50,696 nt of DNA from Streptomyces mutomycini (GCF_001700505.1 NZ_MAPV01000154.1:1-50696), one strand, 5' to 3'; numbered from the stretch's first letter, positions 1-8,759 are shown. Notes: generated by a model from the sequence alone, not told the origin. A program made the numbers and translations.

Positions 1-36
1 CTGTCCGCCGGGCGCGGTCGTCGTGAGGGGGCGGGA

Positions 37-1629
37 TCAGTCGGTGAGGTTCACCGAACGGGCCGAGGCGGCACCGATCTCGTCGGCGATCTCGGTGAGG
101 ACCGACTGCGGGATGGTGTCGTCGACGGTGAGGACGACCAGCGCCTCGCCGCCCGCGTCCTTCCGCGAGACCTGCATGCCCGCGATGTTCAGACCGGCCT
201 CGCCGAGGATCTTGCCGACGGCGCCGACGACGCCCGGACGGTCCTCGTACCGCAGGACGACCATGTGGTCGGCGAGCGCCAGATCGACGTCGTGCTCGCC
301 GATCGCGACGATCTTCTGGAGGTGCTTGGGGCCGGCCAGCGTGCCGGAGACCGCGACCTCCTCACCACTCGACAGCGTGCCGCGGACGGTGACGACGTTG
401 CGGTGGTCCGGCGACTCGGAGCTGGTGGTGAGGCGGACCTCGACACCGCGCTCCTGGGCGAAGAGCGGGGCGTTGACGTACGACACGGTCTCGTCGACGA
501 CGTCCTCGAAGACGCCCTTGAGCGCGGAGAGTTCGAGCACCTTCACGTCGTGCTGCGTGATCTCGCCGTAGACCTCGACGTCGAGACGGGCTGCGACCTC
601 GCCCGCGAGCGCGGTGAAGATCCGGCCGAGCTTCTCGGCGAGCGGCAGTCCGGGGCGCACGTCCTCGGCGATGACGCCGCCCTGGACGTTGACGGCGTCG
701 GGCACGAGCTCACCGGCGAGGGCCAGGCGGACGGACTTGGCGACCGCGATGCCCGCCTTCTCCTGCGCCTCGTCGGTGGAGGCACCGAGGTGCGGGGTGC
801 AGACGACCTGGTCGAACTGGAACAGCGGGGAGTCCGTGCAGGGCTCCTTGGTGTACACGTCCAGTCCCGCGCCGGCGACCCGGCCCTCCTTGAGGGCGGA
901 GGCAAGCGCCTCCTCGTCGACGATGCCGCCGCGCGCGGCGTTGACGATGCGCACCGAGGGCTTCACCTTGTGCAGCGCCTCGTCGCCGATCAGGCCGAGC
1001 GTCTCGGGGGTCTTGGGCAGGTGCACCGTGATGAAGTCGGAGACCTCGAGCAGCTCGTCCAGCGTGAGGAGCTTGACGCCCATCTGCGCGGCGCGCGCCG
1101 GCTGCACGTAGGGGTCGTACGCGACGATCTTCATGCCGAAGGCCGACATGCGCTGCGCGACCAGCACGCCGATGCGGCCGAGGCCGACGACTCCGAGGGT
1201 CTTCTCGCTGAGCTCGACACCCGTGTACTTGGAGCGCTTCCACTCGCCGTTCTTCAGGGCGGTGTTGGCCTGCGGGATGTTGCGCGCGGTGGCGACGAGC
1301 AGGCCGCAGGCCAGCTCGGCGGCGGTGACGATGTTGGACGTCGGCGCGTTGACGACCATCACACCGGCCTTGGTGGCCGAGGAGACGTCGACGTTGTCCA
1401 GACCGACGCCCGCGCGGGCGACGACCTTGAGCTTCTTGGCCACGGCGATGGCCTCGGCGTCGACCTTGGTGGCGGAACGCACCAGGATCGCGTCGACGTC
1501 CGCGATCGCGGGGAGGAGTTCGGCGCGGTCCGCGCCGTTGCAGTGCCGGATCTCGAAATCCGGACCCAGGGCGTCAACCGTGGCGGGCGACAGCTCTTCG
1601 GCGATGAGTACGACAGGTTTCGAGCTCAC
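37..1629 (-). CDS. serA: D-3-phosphoglycerate dehydrogenase SerA
   Basis: This 530-residue enzyme oxidises 3-phosphoglycerate to 3-phosphohydroxypyruvate with NAD, the first step of serine synthesis in the cytoplasm. The order is a catalytic D-2-hydroxyacid dehydrogenase domain, a Rossmann NAD site (VVGLGRIG, around residue 150), the catalytic Arg in NAARGG, the catalytic His in CTPHLGAS, an intervening domain, and a C-terminal ACT domain (VLRYEDRPGVVGAVG) that normally binds serine. The length fits the long actinobacterial SerA form. I chose the GTG at 1629 because GAGGA lies about 6 bases upstream and the protein then begins VSSKPVV; the open frame runs on to 1866 but without family similarity. 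It lies downstream of ilvC on the same strand, but a terminator and about 300 bases separate them, so it is probably transcribed independently. Confidence 0.96.
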   Translation of the reverse strand: MSSKPVVLIAEELSPATVDALGPDFEIRHCNGADRAELLPAIADVDAILVRSATKVDAEAIAVAKKLKVVARAGVGLDNVDVSSATKAGVMVVNAPTSNIVTAAELACGLLVATARNIPQANTALKNGEWKRSKYTGVELSEKTLGVVGLGRIGVLVAQRMSAFGMKIVAYDPYVQPARAAQMGVKLLTLDELLEVSDFITVHLPKTPETLGLIGDEALHKVKPSVRIVNAARGGIVDEEALASALKEGRVAGAGLDVYTKEPCTDSPLFQFDQVVCTPHLGASTDEAQEKAGIAVAKSVRLALAGELVPDAVNVQGGVIAEDVRPGLPLAEKLGRIFTALAGEVAARLDVEVYGEITQHDVKVLELSALKGVFEDVVDETVSYVNAPLFAQERGVEVRLTTSSESPDHRNVVTVRGTLSSGEEVAVSGTLAGPKHLQKIVAIGEHDVDLALADHMVVLRYEDRPGVVGAVGKILGEAGLNIAGMQVSRKDAGGEALVVLTVDDTIPQSVLTEIADEIGAASARSVNLTD

Positions 1630-1929
1630 GTGTGTCCTCACAAGTCCAGTGCGGACGGCCGTCCCGACGGCCGCAGGCGGTGGAGGGGCTAGCCGCGTGG
1701 AAGACGCACGACACTGTGGGCCCTGACGCGTGTATGTGTTGAGAAGTGTAGTCATGCGGCCGGGCGCGGTCTGCGCTCCGGTGAAAGGATCACCCGCACG
1801 GGGTGAGCGGTCTGTACATGCGTACGGTGCCGCCTTCCTGCCACCCGTCTCTCCCCGCAGTGACACGGGGTGTGAGGCCGGCCTCGCGCCGGGGGGCGGG
1901 CCCTTGCGGACCTGCCCCCCGGCGAGAAC
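1630..1929. other. serA-ilvC intergenic region
   Basis: About 300 bases without a convincing gene. It contains the ilvC terminator (1887-1924), a perfect 6-bp stem TCACCC/GGGTGA with a 5-base loop at 1790-1806, and presumably the serA promoter. I could not pick a clear -35/-10 pair. The hairpin at 1790-1806 lies in the putative 5' untranslated or promoter region of serA and could be regulatory, but nothing in the sequence proves it. Confidence 0.5.
1887..1924 (-). terminator. ilvC terminator hairpin
   Basis: A 14-bp GC stem (one G-T pair) with a 10-base loop at 1901-1910 begins 6 bases beyond the ilvC stop. There is no T-run, as is usual for Streptomyces terminators. It separates the ilv genes from serA. 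Confidence 0.75.
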
Positions 1930-2931
1930 TCAGGCGTCCTCGTTGTCGACCCAGCTCATGAGCTTGCGGAGCTCCTTGCCGGTGGTCTCCAGCAGGGACT
2001 CGCTGTCGGCCTTCTTGTACTCGTTGTACTTGGGCAGACCGTTGTGGTACTCGGCCATCCACGCCTTGGCGAAGGTGCCGTCCTGGATCTCGGCGAGGAC
2101 CTTCTTCATCTCGGCCTTGGTGGCGTCGGTGATGATGCGCGGGCCGGTGACGTAGTCGCCCCACTCGGCGGTCTCCGAGATGGACCAGCGCATCTTCTCC
2201 AGGCCGCCCTCGTACATGAGGTCCACGATGAGCTTCAGCTCGTGGAGGCACTCGAAGTACGCGATCTCCGGCTGGTAGCCGGCCTCGGTCAGCGTCTCGA
2301 AACCGGCCTTCACCAGGGCGGCCGTGCCACCGCAGAGGACGGCCTGCTCACCGAACAGGTCGGTCTCGGTCTCCTCGGTGAAGGTCGTCTTGATGACTCC
2401 GGCGCGGGTGCCGCCGATGCCCTTCGCGTAGCTGAGGGCGAGCTCCAGGCCCTTGCCCGAGGCGTCCTGCTCGACCGCCACGATGCACGGGACGCCGCGG
2501 CCCTCCTCGTACTGGCGGCGGACCAGGTGGCCCGGGCCCTTCGGGGCGACCATGCAGACGTCGACGTTGGCCGGCGGCTTGATGAAGTCGAAGCGGATGT
2601 TCAGGCCGTGGCCGAAGAACAGCGCGTCGCCGTCCTTGAGGTTGTCCTTGACGGACTCCTCGTAGACCTGGGCCTGGATCGGGTCCGGGACGAGGATCAT
2701 GATGACGTCGGCCTCGGCGGCGGCCTCGGACGGGGTCACCACGCGCAGGCCCTGCTCCTCGGCCTTGGCCTTGGACTTCGAACCCTCGTGCAGACCGACA
2801 CGGACGTCGACACCCGAGTCACGCAGCGACAGCGCGTGGGCGTGCCCCTGGCTGCCGTAACCGAGGACCGCGACCTTACGGCCCTGGATGATGGACAGGT
2901 CGGCATCGTCGTCGTAGAACAGCTCGGCCAC
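1930..2931 (-). CDS. ilvC: Ketol-acid reductoisomerase IlvC (class I)
   Basis: The 333-residue NADPH- and Mg-dependent enzyme isomerises and reduces acetolactate or acetohydroxybutyrate in valine, leucine and isoleucine synthesis. The Rossmann motif GYGSQGHAHALSLRDSG lies near residues 24-40. The metal-binding segment ETETDLFGEQAVLCGG, with the Asp and Glu that hold Mg, lies near residue 190. The length matches the short class I form. The ATG at 2931 is the first codon of the conserved MAELFYDDDAD start. It follows ilvN by about 105 bases that include a small hairpin, and is the last gene of the ilvBNC group before a strong terminator. Confidence 0.97.
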   Translation of the reverse strand: MAELFYDDDADLSIIQGRKVAVLGYGSQGHAHALSLRDSGVDVRVGLHEGSKSKAKAEEQGLRVVTPSEAAAEADVIMILVPDPIQAQVYEESVKDNLKDGDALFFGHGLNIRFDFIKPPANVDVCMVAPKGPGHLVRRQYEEGRGVPCIVAVEQDASGKGLELALSYAKGIGGTRAGVIKTTFTEETETDLFGEQAVLCGGTAALVKAGFETLTEAGYQPEIAYFECLHELKLIVDLMYEGGLEKMRWSISETAEWGDYVTGPRIITDATKAEMKKVLAEIQDGTFAKAWMAEYHNGLPKYNEYKKADSESLLETTGKELRKLMSWVDNEDA

Positions 2932-3001
2932 TGGGTCTTCTCCTTGGTGTGCAGGTGTTGCGTCCCACCGTACGGCGGGGTGCGTGGGGTACGTTGCCGG
3001 G

Positions 3002-3023
3002 TCTCGCCATACGAGCGGCGAGA
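3002..3023. other. Hairpin between ilvN and ilvC
   Basis: A perfect 7-bp inverted repeat TCTCGCC/GGCGAGA with an 8-base spacer sits in the 105-base gap between ilvN and ilvC. Two CCGTACGG palindromes (about 2970 and 3042) flank it. It could be a processing site or weak terminator that lets ilvC be expressed separately from ilvBN. That role is inference. Confidence 0.45.
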
Positions 3024-3036
3024 TGGCCGGATGGGG

Positions 3037-3564
3037 CTACGCCGTACGGTCGAGAGCGCGCAGGGAACGGTCGGTGATCGAGCGCGCGCCGCGCCCTATG
3101 GCGATGGTGCCGGACTGGACGAGCTCCTTGATGCCGAACTGCTCCAGCATCTTGAGCATGGCCTCCAGCTTGTCGGCTCCCCCGGTCGCCTCGATCGTGA
3201 CGGCCTCCGGGGAGACGTCGACGGTCTTGGCACGGAACAGCTGGACGATCTCGACGATCTGGGAGCGGGTCTCGTTGTCGGCACGGACCTTCACCAGGAC
3301 GAGCTCCCGCTGGATCGCTGCGGCGGGCTCGAGTTCGACGATCTTCAGGACGTTGACCAGCTTGTTGAGCTGCTTCGTCACCTGCTCCAGGGGCAGGCCC
3401 TCGACGTTCACGACAATGGTGATGCGTGAGATGTCGGGATGTTCGGTGGTACCGACCGCGAGCGAGTCGATGTTGAAGCCGCGCCGGGAGAACAGGGCCG
3501 TGATCCGGGCGAGGACACCCGGCTTGTTCTCGACCAGGACGGAGAGTGTGTGCTTACTGGACAT
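3037..3564 (-). CDS. ilvN: Acetolactate synthase regulatory subunit IlvN
   Basis: The 175-residue small subunit binds the IlvB catalytic subunit, stimulates it and confers feedback inhibition, normally by valine. An N-terminal ACT domain (LSVLVENKPGVLARITALF, residues about 7-75) is followed by the C-terminal acetolactate synthase small-subunit domain ending near TIAIGRGARS. I chose the ATG at 3564, which gives the family-typical start MSSKHTLSVL. A longer frame extends into the ilvB region. It starts 22 bases after the ilvB stop, so the two are probably co-transcribed under the attenuator upstream of ilvB. Confidence 0.96.
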   Translation of the reverse strand: MSSKHTLSVLVENKPGVLARITALFSRRGFNIDSLAVGTTEHPDISRITIVVNVEGLPLEQVTKQLNKLVNVLKIVELEPAAAIQRELVLVKVRADNETRSQIVEIVQLFRAKTVDVSPEAVTIEATGGADKLEAMLKMLEQFGIKELVQSGTIAIGRGARSITDRSLRALDRTA

Positions 3565-3586
3565 GGAGTCGGTCTCTCTCTGTCTC

Positions 3587-5443
3587 TCAGTCGTCTTCGT
3601 TGTCGCCGAAGTCGGGGCGGACGCCGCGCGCTGCCATGACCTCGTCGTTGGAGGTGCCGGCTGCGACCATCGGCCACACCATGGCGTCCTCGTGGACGAT
3701 GAAGTCGATGACGACCGGGCGGTCGTTGATCGCGTTGGCCTCGGCGATGACCTTGTCCAGGTCGGCCGGGTCCTCGCAGCGGATCGCGTAACAGCCCATG
3801 GCCTCGGACAGCTTGACGAAGTCCGGCACGCGCGTGCCCTTGGCGGCATTGCCGTCCGCGTCCGGGCCGGAGTGCAGCACGGTGTTGGAGTAGCGCTGGT
3901 TGTAGAACAGGGTCTGCCACTGGCGGACCATCCCGAGCGCGCCGTTGTTGATGATCGCGACCTTGATCGGGATGTTGTTGAGCGCGCAGGTGGTGAGTTC
4001 CTGGTTGGTCATCTGGAAGCAGCCGTCGCCGTCGATCGCCCAGACGGCGCGGTCGGGCATGCCCGCCTTGGCACCCATCGCGGCCGGGACGGCGTACCCC
4101 ATGGTCCCGGCGCCGCCGGAGTTGAGCCAGGTGGAGGGCTGCTCGTAGTTGATGAAGTGCGAGGCCCACATCTGGTGCTGGCCGACGCCCGCCGCGAAGA
4201 TCGTGCCCTCGGGGGCGAGCTGGCCGATGCGCTGGATGACCTGCTGCGGGGAGAGGCTGCCGTCCTCCGGCAGGTCGTAGCCGACCGGGTAGGTGTCGCG
4301 CCAGCGGTTGAGGTCCTTCCACCAGGCGCTGTAGTCGCCGGTGTTGCCGTCGGTGTGCTCCGCCTGGACCGCCTGGACGAGGTCGGCGATGACCTCGCGG
4401 GCGTCTCCGACGATCGGGACGTCGGCGGCGCGGTTCTTGCCGATCTCGGCCGGGTCGATGTCCGCGTGGACGATCTTGGCGTACGGCGCGAAGCTGTCCA
4501 GCTTGCCGGTGACGCGGTCGTCGAACCTTGCCCCGAGCGCGACGATCAGGTCGGCCTTCTGCAGCGCGGTGACGGCGGTGACCGAACCGTGCATGCCGGG
4601 CATCCCCACGTGCAGCGGGTGGCTGTCGGGGAAGGAGCCGAGCGCCATCAGGGTGGTGGTGACGGGCGCTCCGGTGAGCTCGGCCAGGACCTTCAGCTCG
4701 GCGGTGGCGCCGGCCTTCATGACGCCGCCGCCGACGTAGAGCACGGGGCGCTTGGCCTGCGTGATGAGCTTGGCGGCCTCGCGGATCTGCTTGGCGTGCG
4801 GCTTGGTGACCGGGCGGTAGCCGGGCAGGTCCATCGTCGGCGGCCAGCTGAAGGCCGTCCTGGCCTGCAAGGCGTCCTTGGCGATGTCGACGAGGACCGG
4901 TCCCGGGCGGCCGGTGGAGGCGATGTGGAAGGCCTCGGCGACCGTGTGCGCGATGTCCTCTGCGCGGGTGACCAGGAAGTTGTGCTTCGTGATGGGCATC
5001 GTGATGCCGCAGATGTCGGCTTCCTGGAAGGCGTCCGTACCGATGGCGCCGGAGGCGACCTGGCCGGTGATCGCGACCAGCGGCACGGAGTCCATCGCCG
5101 CGTCGGCGATGGGCGTCACCAGGTTGGTGGCACCGGGACCCGAGGTGACCATGCACACGCCGACCTTGCCGGTCGCCTGTGCGTAGCCGGTGGCCGCGTG
5201 ACCGGCACCCTGCTCGTGGCGGACCAGGATGTGACGGACCCGGGTGGAGTCCATCAGGGGGTCGTACGCGGGAAGGATGCAGCCGCCGGGGAGGCCGAAT
5301 ACGGTGTCGGCGCCGACTTCCTCGAGAGAACGGATGAGGGACTGCGCGCCCGTGAGGTGCTCAACGGAGGCGGAGGACGGTCCGCCGTTACGGGCCCGCG
5401 GCTGCGGGTGCTGGGCCCCGGTGGCCTGCTCGGTCATCGGCAT
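3587..5443 (-). CDS. ilvB: Acetolactate synthase catalytic subunit IlvB
   Basis: The 618-residue ThDP- and FAD-dependent enzyme condenses pyruvate with pyruvate or 2-oxobutyrate, the first common step of branched-chain amino acid synthesis. The catalytic Glu lies in LVRHEQGAGHAATGYA near residue 75. A central FAD-binding region follows, and the ThDP/Mg motif GDGCFQMTNQEL is near residue 480. The N-terminal 25 residues are low complexity. The ATG at 5443 (MPMTEQ) is used here; the internal ATG two codons later is an alternative. Regulation is visible: a leader peptide and an intrinsic attenuator precede it. Confidence 0.97.
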   Translation of the reverse strand: MPMTEQATGAQHPQPRARNGGPSSASVEHLTGAQSLIRSLEEVGADTVFGLPGGCILPAYDPLMDSTRVRHILVRHEQGAGHAATGYAQATGKVGVCMVTSGPGATNLVTPIADAAMDSVPLVAITGQVASGAIGTDAFQEADICGITMPITKHNFLVTRAEDIAHTVAEAFHIASTGRPGPVLVDIAKDALQARTAFSWPPTMDLPGYRPVTKPHAKQIREAAKLITQAKRPVLYVGGGVMKAGATAELKVLAELTGAPVTTTLMALGSFPDSHPLHVGMPGMHGSVTAVTALQKADLIVALGARFDDRVTGKLDSFAPYAKIVHADIDPAEIGKNRAADVPIVGDAREVIADLVQAVQAEHTDGNTGDYSAWWKDLNRWRDTYPVGYDLPEDGSLSPQQVIQRIGQLAPEGTIFAAGVGQHQMWASHFINYEQPSTWLNSGGAGTMGYAVPAAMGAKAGMPDRAVWAIDGDGCFQMTNQELTTCALNNIPIKVAIINNGALGMVRQWQTLFYNQRYSNTVLHSGPDADGNAAKGTRVPDFVKLSEAMGCYAIRCEDPADLDKVIAEANAINDRPVVIDFIVHEDAMVWPMVAAGTSNDEVMAARGVRPDFGDNEDD

Positions 5444-5504
5444 TCTCTTCTCGAAGCTGAGGGTTTATGCGGTGTTTTTGCGGGGTTTTGAACGGTCCCG
5501 GTGC

Positions 5505-5541
5505 AACAAAAAACCCCTCGTGCCGTGAGGCAAGCGAGGGG
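5505..5541 (-). terminator. ilvB transcription attenuator
   Basis: Read on the minus strand, this is a hairpin with outer stem CCCCTCG/CGAGGGG (5535-5541 with 5514-5520) and inner stem GGCA/TGCC around a 4-base loop. A run of six T (5513-5508) follows. A T-run after a GC stem is rare in this genome and marks a true intrinsic terminator. It lies between the leader peptide and ilvB, as in classical translation-coupled attenuation. Confidence 0.85.
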
Positions 5542-5585
5542 AGCGCGCCGGTGCGGTCTGCGGGGTGTCCATGAGTGACCCTGCT

Positions 5586-5627
5586 TCAGCCGACGCGCTT
5601 TCCAAGTACGAGAATTCGGGTGCGCAT
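5586..5627 (-). CDS. ilvB leader peptide (13 residues)
   Basis: A short ORF encodes MRTRILVLGKRVG and ends in TGA. It starts at ATG 5627 with a purine-rich GAGAGAGGG stretch about 8-10 bases upstream. Ile-Leu-Val-Leu are encoded ATT CTC GTA CTT, and three of those four codons are rare in this GC-rich genome. Slow translation when branched-chain aminoacyl-tRNA is scarce would stall the ribosome here. The 3' end of the ORF (5590-5599) can pair, with one G-U pair, with 5542-5551, directly beside the attenuator stem. The arrangement matches leader peptides described upstream of streptomycete ilvB genes. Confidence 0.88.
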   Translation of the reverse strand: MRTRILVLGKRVG

Positions 5628-5660
5628 GGCATTGACCCTCTCTCCGGCACGCGCACGGTG

Positions 5661-8639
5661 TCAAGTAGGTGGGACGGTCGTCTCATCATGTGAGCGGTTC
5701 TGGAGCGGGATCACGCCGCCCGCGAGCACCGGCCGAGGGGCCGGGCCGACGGCCGGGACGGGGTACTTCCCGCGGATGAGGGTGCGCCGCAGCCGGTACT
5801 CGTCCAGCGGCCCGGAGAAGGCCATTCCCTGGCCGTGCGTACATCCCATCGCGCGCAGCGCGCGCACCTGCTCGGGCACGTCCACCCCCTCGGCCACCGA
5901 CTGCATGCCGAGATCCCCGGCGATCCGCAGCAGCCCACTGGTGATCTTGTGCAGCCTCGCCGATTCGACGACGCCCTCCACGAGGCACCGGTCCAGTTTC
6001 AGTACGTCGATGGGAAGCCGGCGCAGGGCGTTGACCGCGGCGTAGCCGCTGCCGAAGCCGTCGAGCGCGATCCGGACGCCCAGTCTGCGCAGTGCGACCA
6101 GCCGCTGCTCCAGCTCGTCGAAGGAGACCCGTGGGTCACTGTCCGCCACTTCGATCATGAGGGCGCCCGAGGGCAGCCCGTGCCGGGTCAGGAGCGCCTC
6201 CACGGAACCCGGCGGCAGGGCCCGGTCCAGGAGCCGGGCGGCGGACACGCGCACGGATACGGCGACCGGGTGCCCGGCCCTGGAGCGGTCGGCGGCCTGC
6301 TCGACGGCCTCCTCCAGCAGCCAGGTGCCCAGCTCGGCGGCGCGCTCGTTGTCCTCGGAGACGCGGAGGAACTCGGCCGGGGTGAAGAGGATGCCCTGGG
6401 AGGAGCGCCAGCGGGCCTGGGCGGCGACGGCCGCGACCGTGCCGCTGGCCAGATGGACGACGGGCTGGTGGAGCAGGGCGAACTCGCCCTCGCGCAGGGC
6501 CGTGCGGAGCCGCGCGGCCAGCTCGGAGCGGCGCACGACGTCCGCCTGCATCTGGGGGGCGTACAGCTCGACCCGGCCCTTGCCGTTCGCCTTCGCGCGG
6601 TACATGGCGAGGTCGGCGTTGCGCATGAGGTCCTTCGGCGTGATGGAGGGCTCGGCGAAGGCGACCCCGATGGAGGCGGCGACCCGGACCTCGCCGGCGC
6701 CGATCCGGTACGGCTGGGAGAGCCTGAGGCGCAGCCGGTCGGCGATCTCGTGGACCTGGTACTCCCGGGCGGCCTGGTCCCGGGTGCCGTCGCCGACGAT
6801 GAGCGCGGCGAACTCGTCGCCCCCGAGGCGTGCCGCGGTGTCCGACGTGCGTACGGACTCCAGCAGGCGGCGCCCGGCCTGGACCAGGAGCTCGTCGCCC
6901 GCCTGATGGCCGATGGAGTCGTTGACCGCCTTGAAGCCGTCGAGGTCGATGAAGAGCACGGCGGTACCCGGGTCCCCGGCCCGGCGGCCCCCCAGCGTCT
7001 GACCGACCCGGGTGGTGAACAGGGCACGGTTGGGCAGATCGGTGAGCGAGTCGTGTTCGGCGTTGTGCTGGAGCTGCGCCTGCAGCCTGACCCTCTCGGT
7101 CACATCGCGGCTGTTGAGCAGCAGGCCGCCCGCGTGCCGGTTGACGGATGACTCGACGTGGAGCCAGTCACCCGTGCCCGACCTGAAGCGGCACTCGATC
7201 CGGGTGGTGGACTCCTCCCCGGGCGGGGCGGCGAGGAAGCGCCGCAGCTCGTGGACAACTCCCCCCAGGTCATCGGGATGGATGATCGACGACAGCTCCG
7301 CACCGACCAGGTCCTCGGCCTCACGCCGGTAGACCCCGGCCGCCGCGGGGCTCACGTAGCGGAGCACTCCGCTGGGCTCGGCGATCATGATGACGTCGCT
7401 GGAACCCTGCACCAGGGAGCGGAAGTGGTTCTCCTTCTGGGCGAGTTCCTGGGTGAGCGCGATGTTGTCGAGGAGCATGATGGCCTGCCGCAGGACCAGT
7501 GCGAGCACCACCGTGCAGCCGGTGAGGACCACGACCCGGTCGACCCTGCGGCCCTCCACCACGTTGTACAGGATGCCGAGGGTGCAGACCGCCGCGGCCA
7601 GGTAGGGCGTGAGTGCGGCGAGCGATCCGGCGATCGGACGGCTGACGGCGCGCGGCCCCGCGCCGGGCGCCTCGACAGCGTTGTCCTGACCGCGGCCGGC
7701 CCCCCAGGGGGCGTAGGCGAGGAGCAGGGAACCGGCGAACCAGCCCGCGTCCAGCAGCTGGCCCGAGTGGTACGTCGAGCGCAGCAGCGGGGCGGTGAAC
7801 AGGGCGTCGCACAGGACGGTCAGGGCGAGGCCGGCGATGGCGGTGTTCACTGCGGAGCGGTTCATGCTGACCCGCCGGAAGTGCAGCGCGAGCACCATGG
7901 AGACCAGCACGATGTCGAGCAGCGGGTAGGCCAGCGAGAGCGCCGCCCTCGCCACGCTCTCCCCCGCCGCGTTCACGACGTGCGCGGTGTGGGCGAGCGC
8001 GAGGCTCCAGGACAGCGTCAGCAGGGATCCGCCGATCAGCCACGCGTCCAGCACCAGGCAGACCCAGCCCGCCCGCGTGACGGGCCGCTTGGCCAGGACG
8101 AGCAGCCCCACGATGGCCGGTGGAGCGAAACAGAGGAAGAAGAGGTCCGCGAGGGAGGGGGTGGGCACCGGACGGCCCAGCACCACCTCGTACCAGCCCC
8201 ATACGGCGTTGCCTCCGGCGGCCATGACCGAGGACAGCGAGAAGAGGAGCCAGGCGGACCGGAACCGGCCGCCGCCGACGCGGGCGTAGAGGAAACACGA
8301 CACGGCGGCGATCAGGGCGGCGGCACTGAGCCCGAAGTCACCCATGAACATGGCTACTTCGGGTGACCCCCAGCCGAAGGCGGCGCCCACCGCGTACCCG
8401 GCGCACACGGCGGCGAGGACGAGCTGGGCGTGCAGCCCCGTCACCCGTCCCGAAGCCGGCTGCCGGGCGAGAAGGCTACCGAGCGCGCTCACCGGAGATC
8501 TCCGCGAACACGCCCCGCCGCCCTCGCCGCAGTCGACCTCTTCCGCCCGCCCCGCCGCGCCGGTTCGTCTATCCATTGGCCGAACATCGCCCATCGCCCC
8601 CTCGCGTTGCGCTTCCTCCCCCGACGCCGTCCCTTCCAC
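5661..8639 (-). CDS. cdgC: Membrane GGDEF-EAL protein, CdgC type
   Basis: A roughly 992-residue c-di-GMP protein. The N-terminal part (about residues 65-390) has around nine or ten hydrophobic segments. A PAS domain follows (LVQGSSDVIMIAEPSG to SRDVTERVRLQ), then GGDEF, then EAL. The GGDEF site is intact (RLGGDEF) and carries an RTSD I-site five residues upstream, so it should make c-di-GMP with product inhibition. The EAL domain looks dead: the EAL motif reads AAQ, the usual VN(L/V)S reads VRVS, and the DDFG loop reads DGFG. I prefer the GTG at 8639 because AAGAGGG lies 7 bases upstream. A GTG at 8678 lies inside a BldD-like box and has only a distant RBS; ATG 8594 is another option. The family controls development in Streptomyces. 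Its stop lies about 33 bases before the ilvB leader. Confidence 0.88.
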   Translation of the reverse strand: MEGTASGEEAQREGAMGDVRPMDRRTGAAGRAEEVDCGEGGGACSRRSPVSALGSLLARQPASGRVTGLHAQLVLAAVCAGYAVGAAFGWGSPEVAMFMGDFGLSAAALIAAVSCFLYARVGGGRFRSAWLLFSLSSVMAAGGNAVWGWYEVVLGRPVPTPSLADLFFLCFAPPAIVGLLVLAKRPVTRAGWVCLVLDAWLIGGSLLTLSWSLALAHTAHVVNAAGESVARAALSLAYPLLDIVLVSMVLALHFRRVSMNRSAVNTAIAGLALTVLCDALFTAPLLRSTYHSGQLLDAGWFAGSLLLAYAPWGAGRGQDNAVEAPGAGPRAVSRPIAGSLAALTPYLAAAVCTLGILYNVVEGRRVDRVVVLTGCTVVLALVLRQAIMLLDNIALTQELAQKENHFRSLVQGSSDVIMIAEPSGVLRYVSPAAAGVYRREAEDLVGAELSSIIHPDDLGGVVHELRRFLAAPPGEESTTRIECRFRSGTGDWLHVESSVNRHAGGLLLNSRDVTERVRLQAQLQHNAEHDSLTDLPNRALFTTRVGQTLGGRRAGDPGTAVLFIDLDGFKAVNDSIGHQAGDELLVQAGRRLLESVRTSDTAARLGGDEFAALIVGDGTRDQAAREYQVHEIADRLRLRLSQPYRIGAGEVRVAASIGVAFAEPSITPKDLMRNADLAMYRAKANGKGRVELYAPQMQADVVRRSELAARLRTALREGEFALLHQPVVHLASGTVAAVAAQARWRSSQGILFTPAEFLRVSEDNERAAELGTWLLEEAVEQAADRSRAGHPVAVSVRVSAARLLDRALPPGSVEALLTRHGLPSGALMIEVADSDPRVSFDELEQRLVALRRLGVRIALDGFGSGYAAVNALRRLPIDVLKLDRCLVEGVVESARLHKITSGLLRIAGDLGMQSVAEGVDVPEQVRALRAMGCTHGQGMAFSGPLDEYRLRRTLIRGKYPVPAVGPAPRPVLAGGVIPLQNRSHDETTVPPT

Positions 8640-8674
8640 GACGCAGCCCTCTTCTGGACGATACACCAGAGTCG

Positions 8675-8687
8675 TCACTCAGGGATA
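8675..8687. promoter_or_regulatory. Candidate BldD box upstream of cdgC
   Basis: The 13-mer TCACTCAGGGATA matches the BldD consensus TNACNCWGNGTNA at all but one specified position. It is centred about 42 bases upstream of the preferred cdgC start (GTG 8639), a plausible promoter position. BldD with c-di-GMP represses several diguanylate cyclase genes in Streptomyces. Binding here is inferred from the motif alone. Confidence 0.55.
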
Positions 8688-8759
8688 TAGCTCCTCTACT
8701 CTCCGTGACGACCTGGGGTGTTGGAGGAACGTGATGCGCCCGGAGCGCTTCGGAGCGCG

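Noticed and set aside
1630..1866. Extension of serA to an upstream start at 1866
   Set aside because: The added 79 residues lack family similarity and cross the putative promoter; GTG 1629 has a good RBS.
2984..5491. Long plus-strand open frame opposite ilvB/ilvN
   Set aside because: Caused by high GC and third-position bias; it encodes repetitive Arg/Val/Asp-rich sequence and lies antisense to conserved genes.
5659..5664. TTGACA (minus strand) as -35 of ilvB
   Set aside because: Exact hexamer, but no TANNNT at 16-19 bases, and it overlaps the cdgC stop codon; likely chance.
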